Below, one piece after another: positions 17,433-25,499 of a stretch of 64,000 bases of DNA. Source of the DNA: CAYUIG01 sp964444685 (GTDB lineage: Bacteria > Gemmatimonadota > Gemmatimonadetes > Longimicrobiales > RSA9); NCBI GenBank assembly GCA_964444685.1, contig CAYUIG010000018.1, forward strand, positions 4,088 to 68,087, read 5' to 3'. The first letter of the stretch is position 1. The number at the start of each line of letters is the position of its first letter. The notes beneath the pieces are model-generated. The model was not told where the DNA came from and made no database searches. It saw nothing but the letters and a program-made list of their open reading frames with translations. The position numbers were made by a program, and so were the translations under genes.

Positions 17433-18773
17433 TCAGTTCCGCCGCACGTGCGGCATCGTCCAGTTCTGGTCCATCCGCTCGCGCATGTTGCGCATCCAGC
17501 CCCACGTGCCCGGCTCGCCCATGGGCAGCGTCGGCGACACATCCGACGGCGCCACGATGTGCGGCGTGATCAGCACAAGGAGCTCCGTGCGGTCCTGGAG
17601 GTTCGAGCGCGCACGGAAGAACGTGCCGATGATCGGCAGGTCCCCGAGGAATGGGATCTTGTCCAGGTTCTCGGACCACGTGTTGTCGAGCAGTCCCGCG
17701 ATCGCGAGGTGCTGGCCCGGTCGCATCTCCACTTCCGTCTCCGCGCGGCGCGCCAGCAGGCTCGGGATCTGGAAACCCGACACCGTGAGGCCGTTCGCGA
17801 AGTCGAGCGACGATACTTCCGGCGCGACCTTCAGCCGGATCGCCCCCGTGTTCGTGATCGTGGGCGTGAAGCGCAGCCGCACACCGAACTCCTTGAACTG
17901 GATCGAAACTGCGGTGGTCTGCGCACCGGGCTGCACGATCGGGTACGGGAACTCGCCGCCGGCGAGGAACGTGGCTTCCTGGCCGTCGATCGTGATCAGG
18001 TTCGGCTCGGCAAGGCTGCGGAATTCGCCGCTCGAACGGAGCGCGCGGATCGCGGCGTCGAGCCGCGCCGTGCCGCCCGCGAGCAGCAGGTTGACGATGC
18101 CCTCCGACAGCGTGGTGACATCCGCGCGGGCACCCGAACTCACGACGTCGCCGATGTTGCCCACATCCGTGGCGAACAGGTCGGCTGCCAGACGGTCGAC
18201 CGCGGAGCGGCGCACCTCCGCGAAGCGCACGTGCAGCAGCACCTGCTGCGCGGCGGGCGCCTGGATGTTGTCGATCACCGCCACGCCCGTGGCTTCCGCC
18301 AGCTCGCGGATGCGTCGGGCCGTGATCGGATCCGCCACCGCGCCCGAGAGGATGATCGAGCTCCCGGTCAGCGTGACGGTGATGGACTCGGACGGGAAGA
18401 GCGTCCGGATCTGTGTGCGCAGGGCCGTCAGGTCGGGCACCACTTCGATGTTGTAGATGCGCCGCGCACCCGTCTGCTCCCAGACGATCAGGCTCGTGGT
18501 GCCCAGGCGCAGCCCGCGCACCATCATCTCGTTGGGGCCGCCCGGAAACTGGAAGTCGGCGATCGTCGTATCCGCCACGGCCAGACGGGAGACCGGTGCG
18601 GGCAGCGTCACGAGCGCGCCCTTGCCGATCTCGACCTGGATCGTCCCCGTGGCCTGGGACAGCACCTGCTGCCCGTTCGCCGGCGCAGCCCACAGCAGCA
18701 CCGCTGCGAGCGCAGGCACGATCCACCCAAGCGCGACCCCGCGCGTCGTCACGCGTCCTCGCCTCGAAACCAT
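17433..18773 (-). CDS. cpaC: Tad pilus outer-membrane secretin CpaC/RcpA
   Basis: A 446-residue protein with an N-terminal signal peptide (hydrophobic stretch ending near ANGQQ), a pilus-and-secretin N-terminal domain (VSRLAVADTTIADFQF; GTTSLIVWEQTGARRIYNIE), a BON-like region, and a secretin domain with LTPHIV-like LLVLITPHIVAP at the end. It forms the outer-membrane pore for Flp pili. It sits 17 bases after cpaB and 12 bases before cpaE. Its presence shows that the cell has an outer membrane. Confidence 0.94.
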   Translation of the reverse strand: MVSRRGRVTTRGVALGWIVPALAAVLLWAAPANGQQVLSQATGTIQVEIGKGALVTLPAPVSRLAVADTTIADFQFPGGPNEMMVRGLRLGTTSLIVWEQTGARRIYNIEVVPDLTALRTQIRTLFPSESITVTLTGSSIILSGAVADPITARRIRELAEATGVAVIDNIQAPAAQQVLLHVRFAEVRRSAVDRLAADLFATDVGNIGDVVSSGARADVTTLSEGIVNLLLAGGTARLDAAIRALRSSGEFRSLAEPNLITIDGQEATFLAGGEFPYPIVQPGAQTTAVSIQFKEFGVRLRFTPTITNTGAIRLKVAPEVSSLDFANGLTVSGFQIPSLLARRAETEVEMRPGQHLAIAGLLDNTWSENLDKIPFLGDLPIIGTFFRARSNLQDRTELLVLITPHIVAPSDVSPTLPMGEPGTWGWMRNMRERMDQNWTMPHVRRN

Positions 18774-18790
18774 TCCCTTGCTCCGATCCG

Positions 18791-19609
18791 TCAGAAGGAG
18801 ATGAGAGCGCGTACGCCGCCCTTGTAGACTTCGATCGTCTGACCCGGCTCTTCCGCCGGCGGCGGCGCCGGCCGCTGCGCCACGCGCGGCGGGGCTTCTC
18901 CGCCGCCACCGAACATCCGGCTCATGCGCGCGCCGATCGTGCGCGTGTCACGCACGTCCAGCATGTTGCGCAGTGCGAGCTGAATGCGGCCCTGCTGTGA
19001 TGCGAGTGCCAGCCGCTCCGCGTCCTCCGGTGTCACCAGCACCGTGAGCACGCCGACGGACATCGGCCGGCCCTCCGCGTCCCGATGGATCTGCTGCCCT
19101 GCGGCCAGCGTCTGCACGTTCTGCATCACGACGCGCGTGAACGGCTCGCCCGACGCATCCGTCGTGGTCAGCAGCACGTCCACGCGCGTACCCGGCGTCA
19201 CGAACCCGGCGACGGCGCTCACCTCGTCCACCTGGACGCTGATCGCGCGCATCCCCTCCGGGATCACGATCGGCAGACCGCCGCCACCGGCGCGGTCGCC
19301 GAGCTTGCTCTCGAGGAGCGGCTCGTTCGTCAGGATCGGCGTGATCGCGCCCCGCCCGATCACCTCGGACGGAGTGCGCGCATAACCGAGTGGAACCTCC
19401 CCGGGCCACCCCACCACCTTCACGTCCTCTTCGCCCAGGATCTCGCCGACCTGCACGTCGCGCGCGGCCACCACCACCTCGGTGCCCTGCGGGCGACCCG
19501 CGGCAGCAAGGGGCGTCGCGCGATTCGACAGCAGCTGGAGCGCGGAGTAGCCCGCCACTCCGCCCGCCACGATCGCGAGGATCAGGATCGTTGTCGCTCG
19601 TCTCCTCAT
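18791..19609 (-). CDS. cpaB: Tad pilus periplasmic protein CpaB/RcpC
   Basis: A 272-residue protein with one N-terminal membrane helix, then a SAF domain (VVVAARDVQVGEILGEEDV) and the RcpC-like conserved part with MRAISVQVDEVSAVAGFVTPG. The protein is thought to brace the secretin in the periplasm. The C-terminus has a Gly- and Pro-rich linker that ends in IEVYKGGVRALISF. It lies 7 bases after the prepilin peptidase gene. Confidence 0.93.
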   Translation of the reverse strand: MRRRATTILILAIVAGGVAGYSALQLLSNRATPLAAAGRPQGTEVVVAARDVQVGEILGEEDVKVVGWPGEVPLGYARTPSEVIGRGAITPILTNEPLLESKLGDRAGGGGLPIVIPEGMRAISVQVDEVSAVAGFVTPGTRVDVLLTTTDASGEPFTRVVMQNVQTLAAGQQIHRDAEGRPMSVGVLTVLVTPEDAERLALASQQGRIQLALRNMLDVRDTRTIGARMSRMFGGGGEAPPRVAQRPAPPPAEEPGQTIEVYKGGVRALISF

Positions 19610-19616
19610 GTGCGCC

Positions 19617-20144
19617 TCAGAAGGGCCGGAGCAGGAACCACGTAGTCAGCGACCCGGCCGCGATCGCCAAGCCGTATGGAATCGTCAGCGCTCCAGGCGA
19701 GTCGAGCGTCAGCCGCTCGCCCGTCCGGCCGAAGGACAGCGCACGCCCGGCCAGCATCCACGTGCGTGTCAACGCCGCCAGCATCACACCTCCACGGAGC
19801 GCGTAGCCCACCGCCAGAACGCCACCGGCAACGGCCGAAAGCAGCAGAGCCGGTATGAATCCGCCCGGGCCGAGGAATGCGCCCACCACCATCAGCAGCT
19901 TGGCATCGCCCGCGCCCATCGCTCCGAGCGCGTACAGCGGGAAGGTCAGCAGGAAGGCCACCCCCGCACCCGTCACCCCCGCAACCACGGGGTCCCACCC
20001 GGCCGGCACCCGCAGCGCGAGCGCCAGGGCGAGGCCGGTTAGGATCAGACCGTTGGGGATCCGCCGGCTTCGCACATCCCACACGGCCGCGGCCACCAGG
20101 ACCGCGACGAACAGAACCGTACCGACCACTTCGATTGCCATCAT
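19617..20144 (-). CDS. cpaA: Prepilin peptidase (A24 family), CpaA/TadV
   Basis: A 175-residue, very hydrophobic protein with the two catalytic aspartates of A24 aspartic peptidases: one in VWDVRSRRIPN (about D23) and one in GAGDAKLL. It would cut the leader of Flp pilin at the Gly before the hydrophobic helix. It has the short form without the N-methyltransferase domain, as usual for Tad systems. It is separated from flp by 79 bases that contain a strong hairpin. Confidence 0.92.
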   Translation of the reverse strand: MMAIEVVGTVLFVAVLVAAAVWDVRSRRIPNGLILTGLALALALRVPAGWDPVVAGVTGAGVAFLLTFPLYALGAMGAGDAKLLMVVGAFLGPGGFIPALLLSAVAGGVLAVGYALRGGVMLAALTRTWMLAGRALSFGRTGERLTLDSPGALTIPYGLAIAAGSLTTWFLLRPF

Positions 20145-20170
20145 CTCGAGTTGCGGGCGCCTGCGGGGAC

Positions 20171-20202
20171 GGGCGGGCGGCCGCTACACGGCCGCCACGC
20201 CC
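20171..20202 (-). terminator. Hairpin between flp and cpaA (partial terminator or mRNA stabiliser)
   Basis: A 13-base arm (20171-20183) pairs with 20189-20202, with one bulged base and a 5-base loop. The stem is almost entirely G-C, and no U-tract follows on the minus-strand transcript. Such structures after a major pilin gene commonly protect the short pilin mRNA or reduce read-through, allowing pilin to be made in excess of the assembly proteins. That role is inference. Confidence 0.5.
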
Positions 20203-20223
20203 GAACCCGCACGCCGTGCCGCG

Positions 20224-20430
20224 TCAGCTGGCCGCCGGCTGGCCGGACGTCGAGTACATCTGCGGCGCGTTCGACAGCTCGTTCGTCGCCGTGTCGAACA
20301 CGAACCCGACGTTGTTGCGGAACATGTACAGCGCCGCGATCAGCGCGACCGCGATCAGCGCCACCAGCAGCGCGTACTCCGTCAGGCCCTGGCCCGACTC
20401 GTCCTTCCAGAAGCTCCACAGCTTGGACAT
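20224..20430 (-). CDS. flp: Flp/Fap-type major pilin
   Basis: A 68-residue type IVb prepilin. A short positively charged leader is followed by the diagnostic segment GQGLTEYALLVALIAVALIA, including the Gly before cleavage and the Glu-Tyr pair used in assembly. A short C-terminal tail follows. It would be cleaved by the A24 peptidase encoded next to it and polymerised by CpaF/TadB/TadC. Translation start is certain: AAGGAGG lies 6 bases upstream. It is the first gene of the Tad operon and is followed by a hairpin. Confidence 0.95.
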   Translation of the reverse strand: MSKLWSFWKDESGQGLTEYALLVALIAVALIAALYMFRNNVGFVFDTATNELSNAPQMYSTSGQPAAS

Positions 20431-20586
20431 TTGGCCTCCTTGGAGCCGGTCCGAGCCGGCCCGTTCATTTTGCGGCGGCCCGATGTGGCCGCTCGCACCC
20501 TACCCGCCTCGTCACGGGATAGCGGCGCCCCGTGCGCCGCGATCGGCGTCCCTCTCGGGGAGAGCGCCGCAGGTAGTCCTCGATAT

Positions 20587-20603
20587 CTCAACCCGCGTAC
20601 CAA
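20587..20603 (-). promoter_or_regulatory. Possible sigma-54-type promoter upstream of flp
   Basis: Read on the minus strand this is TTGGTACG, four bases, then TTGAG, resembling the sigma-54 consensus (TTGGCACG, four bases, TTGCW). The GG of the -24 box is present, but the -12 box has GA instead of GC, which weakens it. It lies about 157 bases before the flp start. The rest of the 296-base gap 20431-20726 shows no other clear signal. An NtrC-type activator gene is nearby at 23.8-25.1 kb. Confidence 0.25.
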
Positions 20604-20726
20604 CCGCGGTCCTGCACCCAACTCATTGTCCGGCAGCTACTTGAGTCATTCCGTCCGGTCGTGCGTGCGGGCATCTGCATCACCTCGTAGCACGCGCGCG
20701 CCCGCAAAGCGTTACAGACCGCTGCG

Positions 20727-21377
20727 CTAGCGGATCACGCCCCAGCCCGCGAACAGGCCGATCGTCAGCCGCGCATTGTGCACCAGCCCGAAGTCATCGG
20801 TGCCGATCGGCTCGAACGGCGAGTCGAAGACCACGTGGTCCGACAGCTCCACCCGGACACCCACCGGCTCCCCGTCCCACTGGAACGGCGTCAGGAAGTC
20901 GAGGCCGAACGCGCCGACCGCTGCGAGCTTCGGGTCGGGATTGCCGGGATACACGGCGCCGGCCGGCTCGAACGTCAGGAACTCGCCCCGGCCCAGGCCG
21001 TAGCGTACGACACCGCCGCCCGCGGCCACGAACGCGTTCACGGCACGGCCGGGGTCCGCCGGGAGCAGCCGCAGCAGCACGGCGAGGTCGGCCATCCAGA
21101 TGCCGATGTCACGCGTCTGGTTCGGCAGCTCGAGCGGGCGCTCCGTGAGCGCGGCGTTCGCACGCCAGCCAATGCGACCCGCACCGAGCCACTGCTCGTA
21201 CGTGAGGCCGACCACCCAGCCGGTCTTGATTTCCAGGTCCAGCGCCGCGCCGTTGTCGTTCAGCGGCGTGACGTACAGAGCGCCGGCGTTCCAGTGCGCG
21301 CTGTACTTGTAGTCCTGCCCGGCCGCAGGCGCGGCCACCAGCAGCGCAGCGACGAGGAAGAGATTCCGTTTCGACAT
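20727..21377 (-). CDS. Putative outer-membrane beta-barrel protein
   Basis: About 216 residues with a clear signal peptide (KRNLFLVAALLVAAPAAGQ) and a mature part of alternating aromatic/hydrophobic strands separated by Gly/Asp turns, ending in LTIGLFAGWGVIR, consistent with an eight-strand OmpW/OmpA-like barrel. No named family is recognised. The ATG at 21377 immediately precedes the signal peptide. It lies 14 bases after the large lipoprotein gene, so the two are probably co-transcribed. Confidence 0.7.
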   Translation of the reverse strand: MSKRNLFLVAALLVAAPAAGQDYKYSAHWNAGALYVTPLNDNGAALDLEIKTGWVVGLTYEQWLGAGRIGWRANAALTERPLELPNQTRDIGIWMADLAVLLRLLPADPGRAVNAFVAAGGGVVRYGLGRGEFLTFEPAGAVYPGNPDPKLAAVGAFGLDFLTPFQWDGEPVGVRVELSDHVVFDSPFEPIGTDDFGLVHNARLTIGLFAGWGVIR

Positions 21378-21391
21378 CGTTCCCCCGCCGC

Positions 21392-23599
21392 TCACTGAAT
21401 GTCCCGATTGCGGATCGGCACGATCACCACCGTGCCCGCATCCGTCACACCATACAGCCGCGCTACGATGCAGTCGGCCTGCGCACAGCCGGAGTTCTCA
21501 CCCGGCAGCGGACCCGACACTTCGACCGGCCCGATGATGTTGTCGCGGATCTCGATGTTGCCGCGCTCGGCGTAGTGCGTCGTGTCCACGATGCGCACCA
21601 CGTTGCCCGAAGCGACGAAGCTCAGTGTGTTCGGGCCGGAGGGCGGCGTCGGGCCGTACATCGGATGGAGCGGATGCAGACCGGCGCCGGAGCGGCCCGG
21701 GCCGAGATCCGTGTGGAAGTGACCCTGCAGACGTAGATCCTGCTTGAAGTAGAAGGCCGCGTTCATGCCGCGCGCGACGTTGAACGAGCCATCGACGTTC
21801 AGGTCGAGCCCGAAAATGTGCTCGGCGGTATTACCGACGAGGTCCGCGACCTGAACGATGTCCGACACCGTGGCCGTCGGCGCGTCCCACATGAAGACCC
21901 GCCCGTGCCCGGCATCGCCCTCACCGAATGCAACGCGCATCCGGTTGCCGGAAGCCTCCACGAACGTGGTGTCCTGAAGGCCGGCGAACGTCATGTCGAT
22001 CTCGCCGAATCCCCACTCGATGTCGGATTGCGGGTGATTCGTGAGCGAATCGAGTGCGGCGAACAGCGGCAACGGACCCGTGCGGATCTCCTGGCTCGGG
22101 AACCCGGAGCGATGGTCGATGAGATCGACGAGATCCTCGGCTCCGGGCCGATACGTCACTTCCACCCGATCGATGTTCAGGATCGTGACCTTCGCCGGGT
22201 CCGGTATGACGCGCTGTGCGCTCAGCAGCAGCCGCACCTCGGCCTGCTCCCATCCCTGCTGCCGCTCCGCTACGCGGATCGTGCCCGCGGGCGCGGCCGG
22301 GGTCGGAAGCGTCGAGAACAGCAGTCGGCCCAGCGCATCCTGAGCGAGATGCTGGGGGCGGTCACTGAAGTCGATGAAGCTGACGAACGCGCGGGTGCCG
22401 TCGGGTGTGTTCTGACGTTCGACGATCCAGACGTTCGTGCTGAAATGTGTTTCCAGCCGTCGGCTGATTACCTCGACCGGGGTGCCGCTCTGAAGTGCGA
22501 GTGACGAGATGCTCGTACCACCCGAGTTCGCCACGAGCAGCGTGTCGCCCGTGCGATTCATGTGCAGACCCCACGGGTGCGAACCCGCGAGCACAGGCGG
22601 CAGGAACCTGTAGTCCTCGATGTCGAGGACGTCGACGCGATGCCTGCCGAGGTTCGAAACGAAAACGTGCTGGCGCTGCGGGTCGACGGCGATGTCCGGA
22701 ATGTCGGAAGCGTCGTCGAGTTCGACGCTGCGGCCTGCAACGACGCGAGTCGGCGTCTGCGGAGCTGCAGCTCCTGCGATCGTCGCATCGCGGAAGGTCG
22801 TGCAGGGCACACGCACCGAGGCTGCGGAAACGTTCGCGCCGCAATTGCCTTCGACATCCACGGCCCATGCGTGAATGCCGAGCAGCAACGGCTTGGGAAG
22901 GTCGCGCTCATCGACGCCCGGCGGGACGAATGCGATCTCGCGCTCAACGCTGCCGTCGACCACGCCCAGTTCGATCGCGCGGCTCACGACGATCGTGTCC
23001 GGATCACCCGGGCTCGTGACGAGCGCCGTGAGTCCGATGCGGGCGAGACCGCTGCCGCCGTTGTTGTCGCTGGCGGCAAGAACGAACCGGAGCGTGTCCG
23101 TCAGCTCGACGCGTGCCGGCACCTGCGATGTGATCGCGATGTTCGGTGCGATGGTGTCGTTGATCGCCACGGCGATGCGGCGGACGGCCGACTCGGCGAT
23201 ACCGCCGCTGCCGTTGCGCGCCTTGGCACGAAGCTCGAGCTGACCCGAAACGCCCTCGGGCACCGTGAACGCGGTGTCGAGGACGACCGGTGAACGCGGC
23301 GGTACGATCGGAATCGTGATCGTGCCCGTCGCCGCACCCCGCCAGGAGACCTCGATCTCGGCCACGCCGAGGGAGTCCTCGGCGGCCACCCGCACCGAAA
23401 CGCGGCGGCCGGCCTGGACCTGGGCGCCGGAGTCGGGGGCGACAATGGCCACCGCCGGAATGGGAGTGTCCGGGGGCGGGCCGCTGTCGTACAGCGTCTC
23501 GCCCGTGCAGGCGGCCGCCATGGCCGCGGCCAGCGCCGGCGTCAAAATGCGCCATGCGCGCCGCGGCTCGGAGCCGCTCGCCGTGCGTCCTCGCATCAT
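21392..23599 (-). CDS. Large surface lipoprotein with Ig-like and beta-propeller-type regions
   Basis: A 735-residue predicted lipoprotein (lipobox AAACTG, Cys about 31). Residues about 50-310 look like repeated Ig-like sandwiches (AIVAPDSGAQVQAGRRVSV; IAPNIAITSQVPARVELTD). Then come NHL/YVTN-like propeller blades (DIAVDPQRQHVFVSNLGRHR; WGLHMNRTGDTLLVANSGG). The C-terminal third has further strands. The function is unknown; binding of a polymer or cell-surface partner would fit the architecture. The start is the first of two adjacent ATG codons at 23594-23599. Confidence 0.75.
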   Translation of the reverse strand: MMRGRTASGSEPRRAWRILTPALAAAMAAACTGETLYDSGPPPDTPIPAVAIVAPDSGAQVQAGRRVSVRVAAEDSLGVAEIEVSWRGAATGTITIPIVPPRSPVVLDTAFTVPEGVSGQLELRAKARNGSGGIAESAVRRIAVAINDTIAPNIAITSQVPARVELTDTLRFVLAASDNNGGSGLARIGLTALVTSPGDPDTIVVSRAIELGVVDGSVEREIAFVPPGVDERDLPKPLLLGIHAWAVDVEGNCGANVSAASVRVPCTTFRDATIAGAAAPQTPTRVVAGRSVELDDASDIPDIAVDPQRQHVFVSNLGRHRVDVLDIEDYRFLPPVLAGSHPWGLHMNRTGDTLLVANSGGTSISSLALQSGTPVEVISRRLETHFSTNVWIVERQNTPDGTRAFVSFIDFSDRPQHLAQDALGRLLFSTLPTPAAPAGTIRVAERQQGWEQAEVRLLLSAQRVIPDPAKVTILNIDRVEVTYRPGAEDLVDLIDHRSGFPSQEIRTGPLPLFAALDSLTNHPQSDIEWGFGEIDMTFAGLQDTTFVEASGNRMRVAFGEGDAGHGRVFMWDAPTATVSDIVQVADLVGNTAEHIFGLDLNVDGSFNVARGMNAAFYFKQDLRLQGHFHTDLGPGRSGAGLHPLHPMYGPTPPSGPNTLSFVASGNVVRIVDTTHYAERGNIEIRDNIIGPVEVSGPLPGENSGCAQADCIVARLYGVTDAGTVVIVPIRNRDIQ

Positions 23600-23744
23600 G
23601 TCTCGCTCTTCTGGTCGAAGTCGTGCCGGCGGCCGTCCGCCTCGCCGCCCACCCCTGCCGGCGCGAACGGGGATGACCCGGTTCCGTCCGTACAATCCCG
23701 GTGCCGGTCCGGCCAAACGAAAAAAACTGTTGGGAGAGAATGAA

Positions 23745-23770
23745 ATCGGCGCGGGATGCCCCGCGCCGAT
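23745..23770 (-). terminator. Intrinsic-type terminator after the NtrC-like regulator gene
   Basis: A perfect 11-bp G-C-rich stem (23745-23755 with 23760-23770) encloses a 4-base loop. On the minus-strand transcript it is followed by a T-rich stretch. It lies 45 bases after the stop of the regulator gene and separates it from the lipoprotein gene. The rest of the gap 23600-23814 shows only a run of seven A (plus strand) and no gene. Confidence 0.7.
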
Positions 23771-23814
23771 CGACCGCGCTGCAACGATTCGTGGCAGGCC
23801 GCGCGGGCCGCTCG

Positions 23815-25140
23815 TTACACCACGAGCCGGTGCCGCTGGATGATCCGGTCGAGGCGTGGCCGCGAGATCTTGAGCCGCTCCGCCGCCCGGCTCTTGTTGC
23901 CGCCGAGCTCGGCCAGCACCCGCTGGACGTGCACACGCTCCACGTCCTCGAGACTCTCCTCGCCCGTAAGTTCGGGGAGCGCCGCCGCCGGCTGGCCGAG
24001 CGACAGGTGCTCCACGCGGATCATCGAGCCACGGCAGAGGACCGCCGCCCGGGTGATCGCGTTCTCGAGCTCGCGGACGTTGCCCGGCCAGTCGTAGGTG
24101 AGGAGCGTGGCCATGACTTCATCCGAGATCAGGATCTGGCGGCCGAGCTCGTCGCTCATCCGGTTGGCGAAGTGATACGCCAGCAACGGGATGTCCCCGC
24201 GCCGCTCGCGCAGCGGCGGGATGTTGATCTCGACCACGCGCAGCCGGAAATAGAGGTCCTCGCGGAAGTGGCCCTGGCCGATCAGCTCTTCGACCGGCCG
24301 GTGTGTGGCGGCGATGGTGCGCGCCTTCGTTTGACGCGGCTTCTCGCCACCCACCGGATAGAACTCGTGCTCCTGGAGGACGCGCAGCAGCTTCGCCTGG
24401 AACGCGGGCGTCGTGTCACCGATCTCGTCGAGGAACACCGTCCCGTCCCCGGCCAGCTCGAAGCGGCCCTTCCGGTCCGATACCGCGCCGGTGAACGAGC
24501 CGCGCATGTGCCCGAACAGCTCCGACTCGAGCAGGTTCTCCGGCACCGCCGTGCAGTTGATCGGCACGAAGGGCGCCCCGGCGCGGCTCGAGTTCTCGTG
24601 GATCAGACGGGCGATCAGCTCCTTGCCCGTCCCCGTCTCGCCGCGGATCAGCACGGGCGTCGACGTGTCCGTGATGGCGCCGATGATCTTGTAGATCTCG
24701 ATCATGCGGGGGTCGCGGCCGACGAGCTGGTCCTGCCCCGCGCCGCCGCCCGATGCGAGCTGGGTTGGCCGCGAGGCCACCTCGCTCAGGCAGCGCCCCA
24801 CCACCGCGTCGAGCTGGTCGATGTCCAGCGGCTTCAGCACGAAATCGAACGCGCCCTTCTTCATCGCGTCGATCGCGCTCTGCGTGTCGCCGTACGCCGT
24901 CATCACAACCACCGGCGTCTCCGGCCGCACTTCCTTCAGCCGCTCCAGCAGCTCGATCCCCGACATCCCGCCCATCCGGACGTCGGTCAACACCATCGTC
25001 GGGTCGAACGATGCCACCACGTTCAGCGCCTGCTCCGCGCTCTCCACCGCACACACTTCCTCCGCCACCGACTGCAGGTGACGCCTCAGCGTCTCACGGT
25101 GAGCGTAATCGTCTTCTGCAACGAGTATCCGGTATTTCAT
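23815..25140 (-). CDS. NtrC-family sigma-54-dependent response regulator
   Basis: A 441-residue activator. The receiver domain (1-120) has the acidic pair D10/D11, phosphoacceptor D53 and K103. The AAA+ domain (about 140-370) has Walker A GETGTGKE (167-174), the sigma-54-contact loop GSFTGA (214-219, the common variant of GAFTGA) and Walker B VFLDEI. A Fis-type helix-turn-helix is at about 400-437. It should activate sigma-54 promoters when phosphorylated. No kinase is adjacent; an NtrB-like kinase lies 23 kb away at 48.4-50.1 kb on the same strand. The ATG at 25140 matches the normal receiver start. Confidence 0.93.
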   Translation of the reverse strand: MKYRILVAEDDYAHRETLRRHLQSVAEEVCAVESAEQALNVVASFDPTMVLTDVRMGGMSGIELLERLKEVRPETPVVVMTAYGDTQSAIDAMKKGAFDFVLKPLDIDQLDAVVGRCLSEVASRPTQLASGGGAGQDQLVGRDPRMIEIYKIIGAITDTSTPVLIRGETGTGKELIARLIHENSSRAGAPFVPINCTAVPENLLESELFGHMRGSFTGAVSDRKGRFELAGDGTVFLDEIGDTTPAFQAKLLRVLQEHEFYPVGGEKPRQTKARTIAATHRPVEELIGQGHFREDLYFRLRVVEINIPPLRERRGDIPLLAYHFANRMSDELGRQILISDEVMATLLTYDWPGNVRELENAITRAAVLCRGSMIRVEHLSLGQPAAALPELTGEESLEDVERVHVQRVLAELGGNKSRAAERLKISRPRLDRIIQRHRLVV

Positions 25141-25499
25141 GGGCTTCCGTTTCGAGTCCGGCTCTCGGCGCCGGAACAACGCGACCTCATCATCGCGAAT
25201 TGCCGTCGTCCGTCACGCTGCACTCCCTGTACCGCACGTGGACGGGCGCCACCTCGCACGCGCGAGACGCGCGCGAGCACGCGCAAAGCGCGTGAAACTG
25301 CGGTCCGAGAGCAATTTGACCGGTTGAATCACCTGTTGCGAACTTGCGATCGACAGGCTCCCGGCAGGGCGGATGTTGCGGCATCGCCACAGCAACGCCA
25401 ACCGTTGTGGTGTCCCGGCAACAGCCATCTTCCCCACCGATGCGCGGGGCCGTAGCGCTATATTGGTGTGTCCCGGCGGCTCTTCCGCGAACGTCACCC
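25141..25499. other. Divergent intergenic region between regulator and glycan island
   Basis: This 359-base gap separates the minus-strand NtrC-like gene from the first plus-strand gene of the glycan island. It includes a CpG-rich stretch with partial self-complementarity at about 25255-25292. I see no convincing gene, tRNA or attachment-site repeat. The only promoter-like element is a TATATT hexamer at 25459-25464. Confidence 0.6.
25459..25464 (+). promoter_or_regulatory. Possible -10 element for the glycan operon
   Basis: TATATT matches the sigma-70 -10 hexamer in five of six positions and would place transcription about 30 bases before the ATG at 25500. No good -35 hexamer lies 16-18 bases upstream, so it may need an activator or may be chance. 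Confidence 0.3.

Noticed and set aside
16914..18827. 637-residue plus-strand frame opposite the secretin and CpaE genes
   Set aside because: Arg/His-rich and without motifs; both genes on the other strand are certain.
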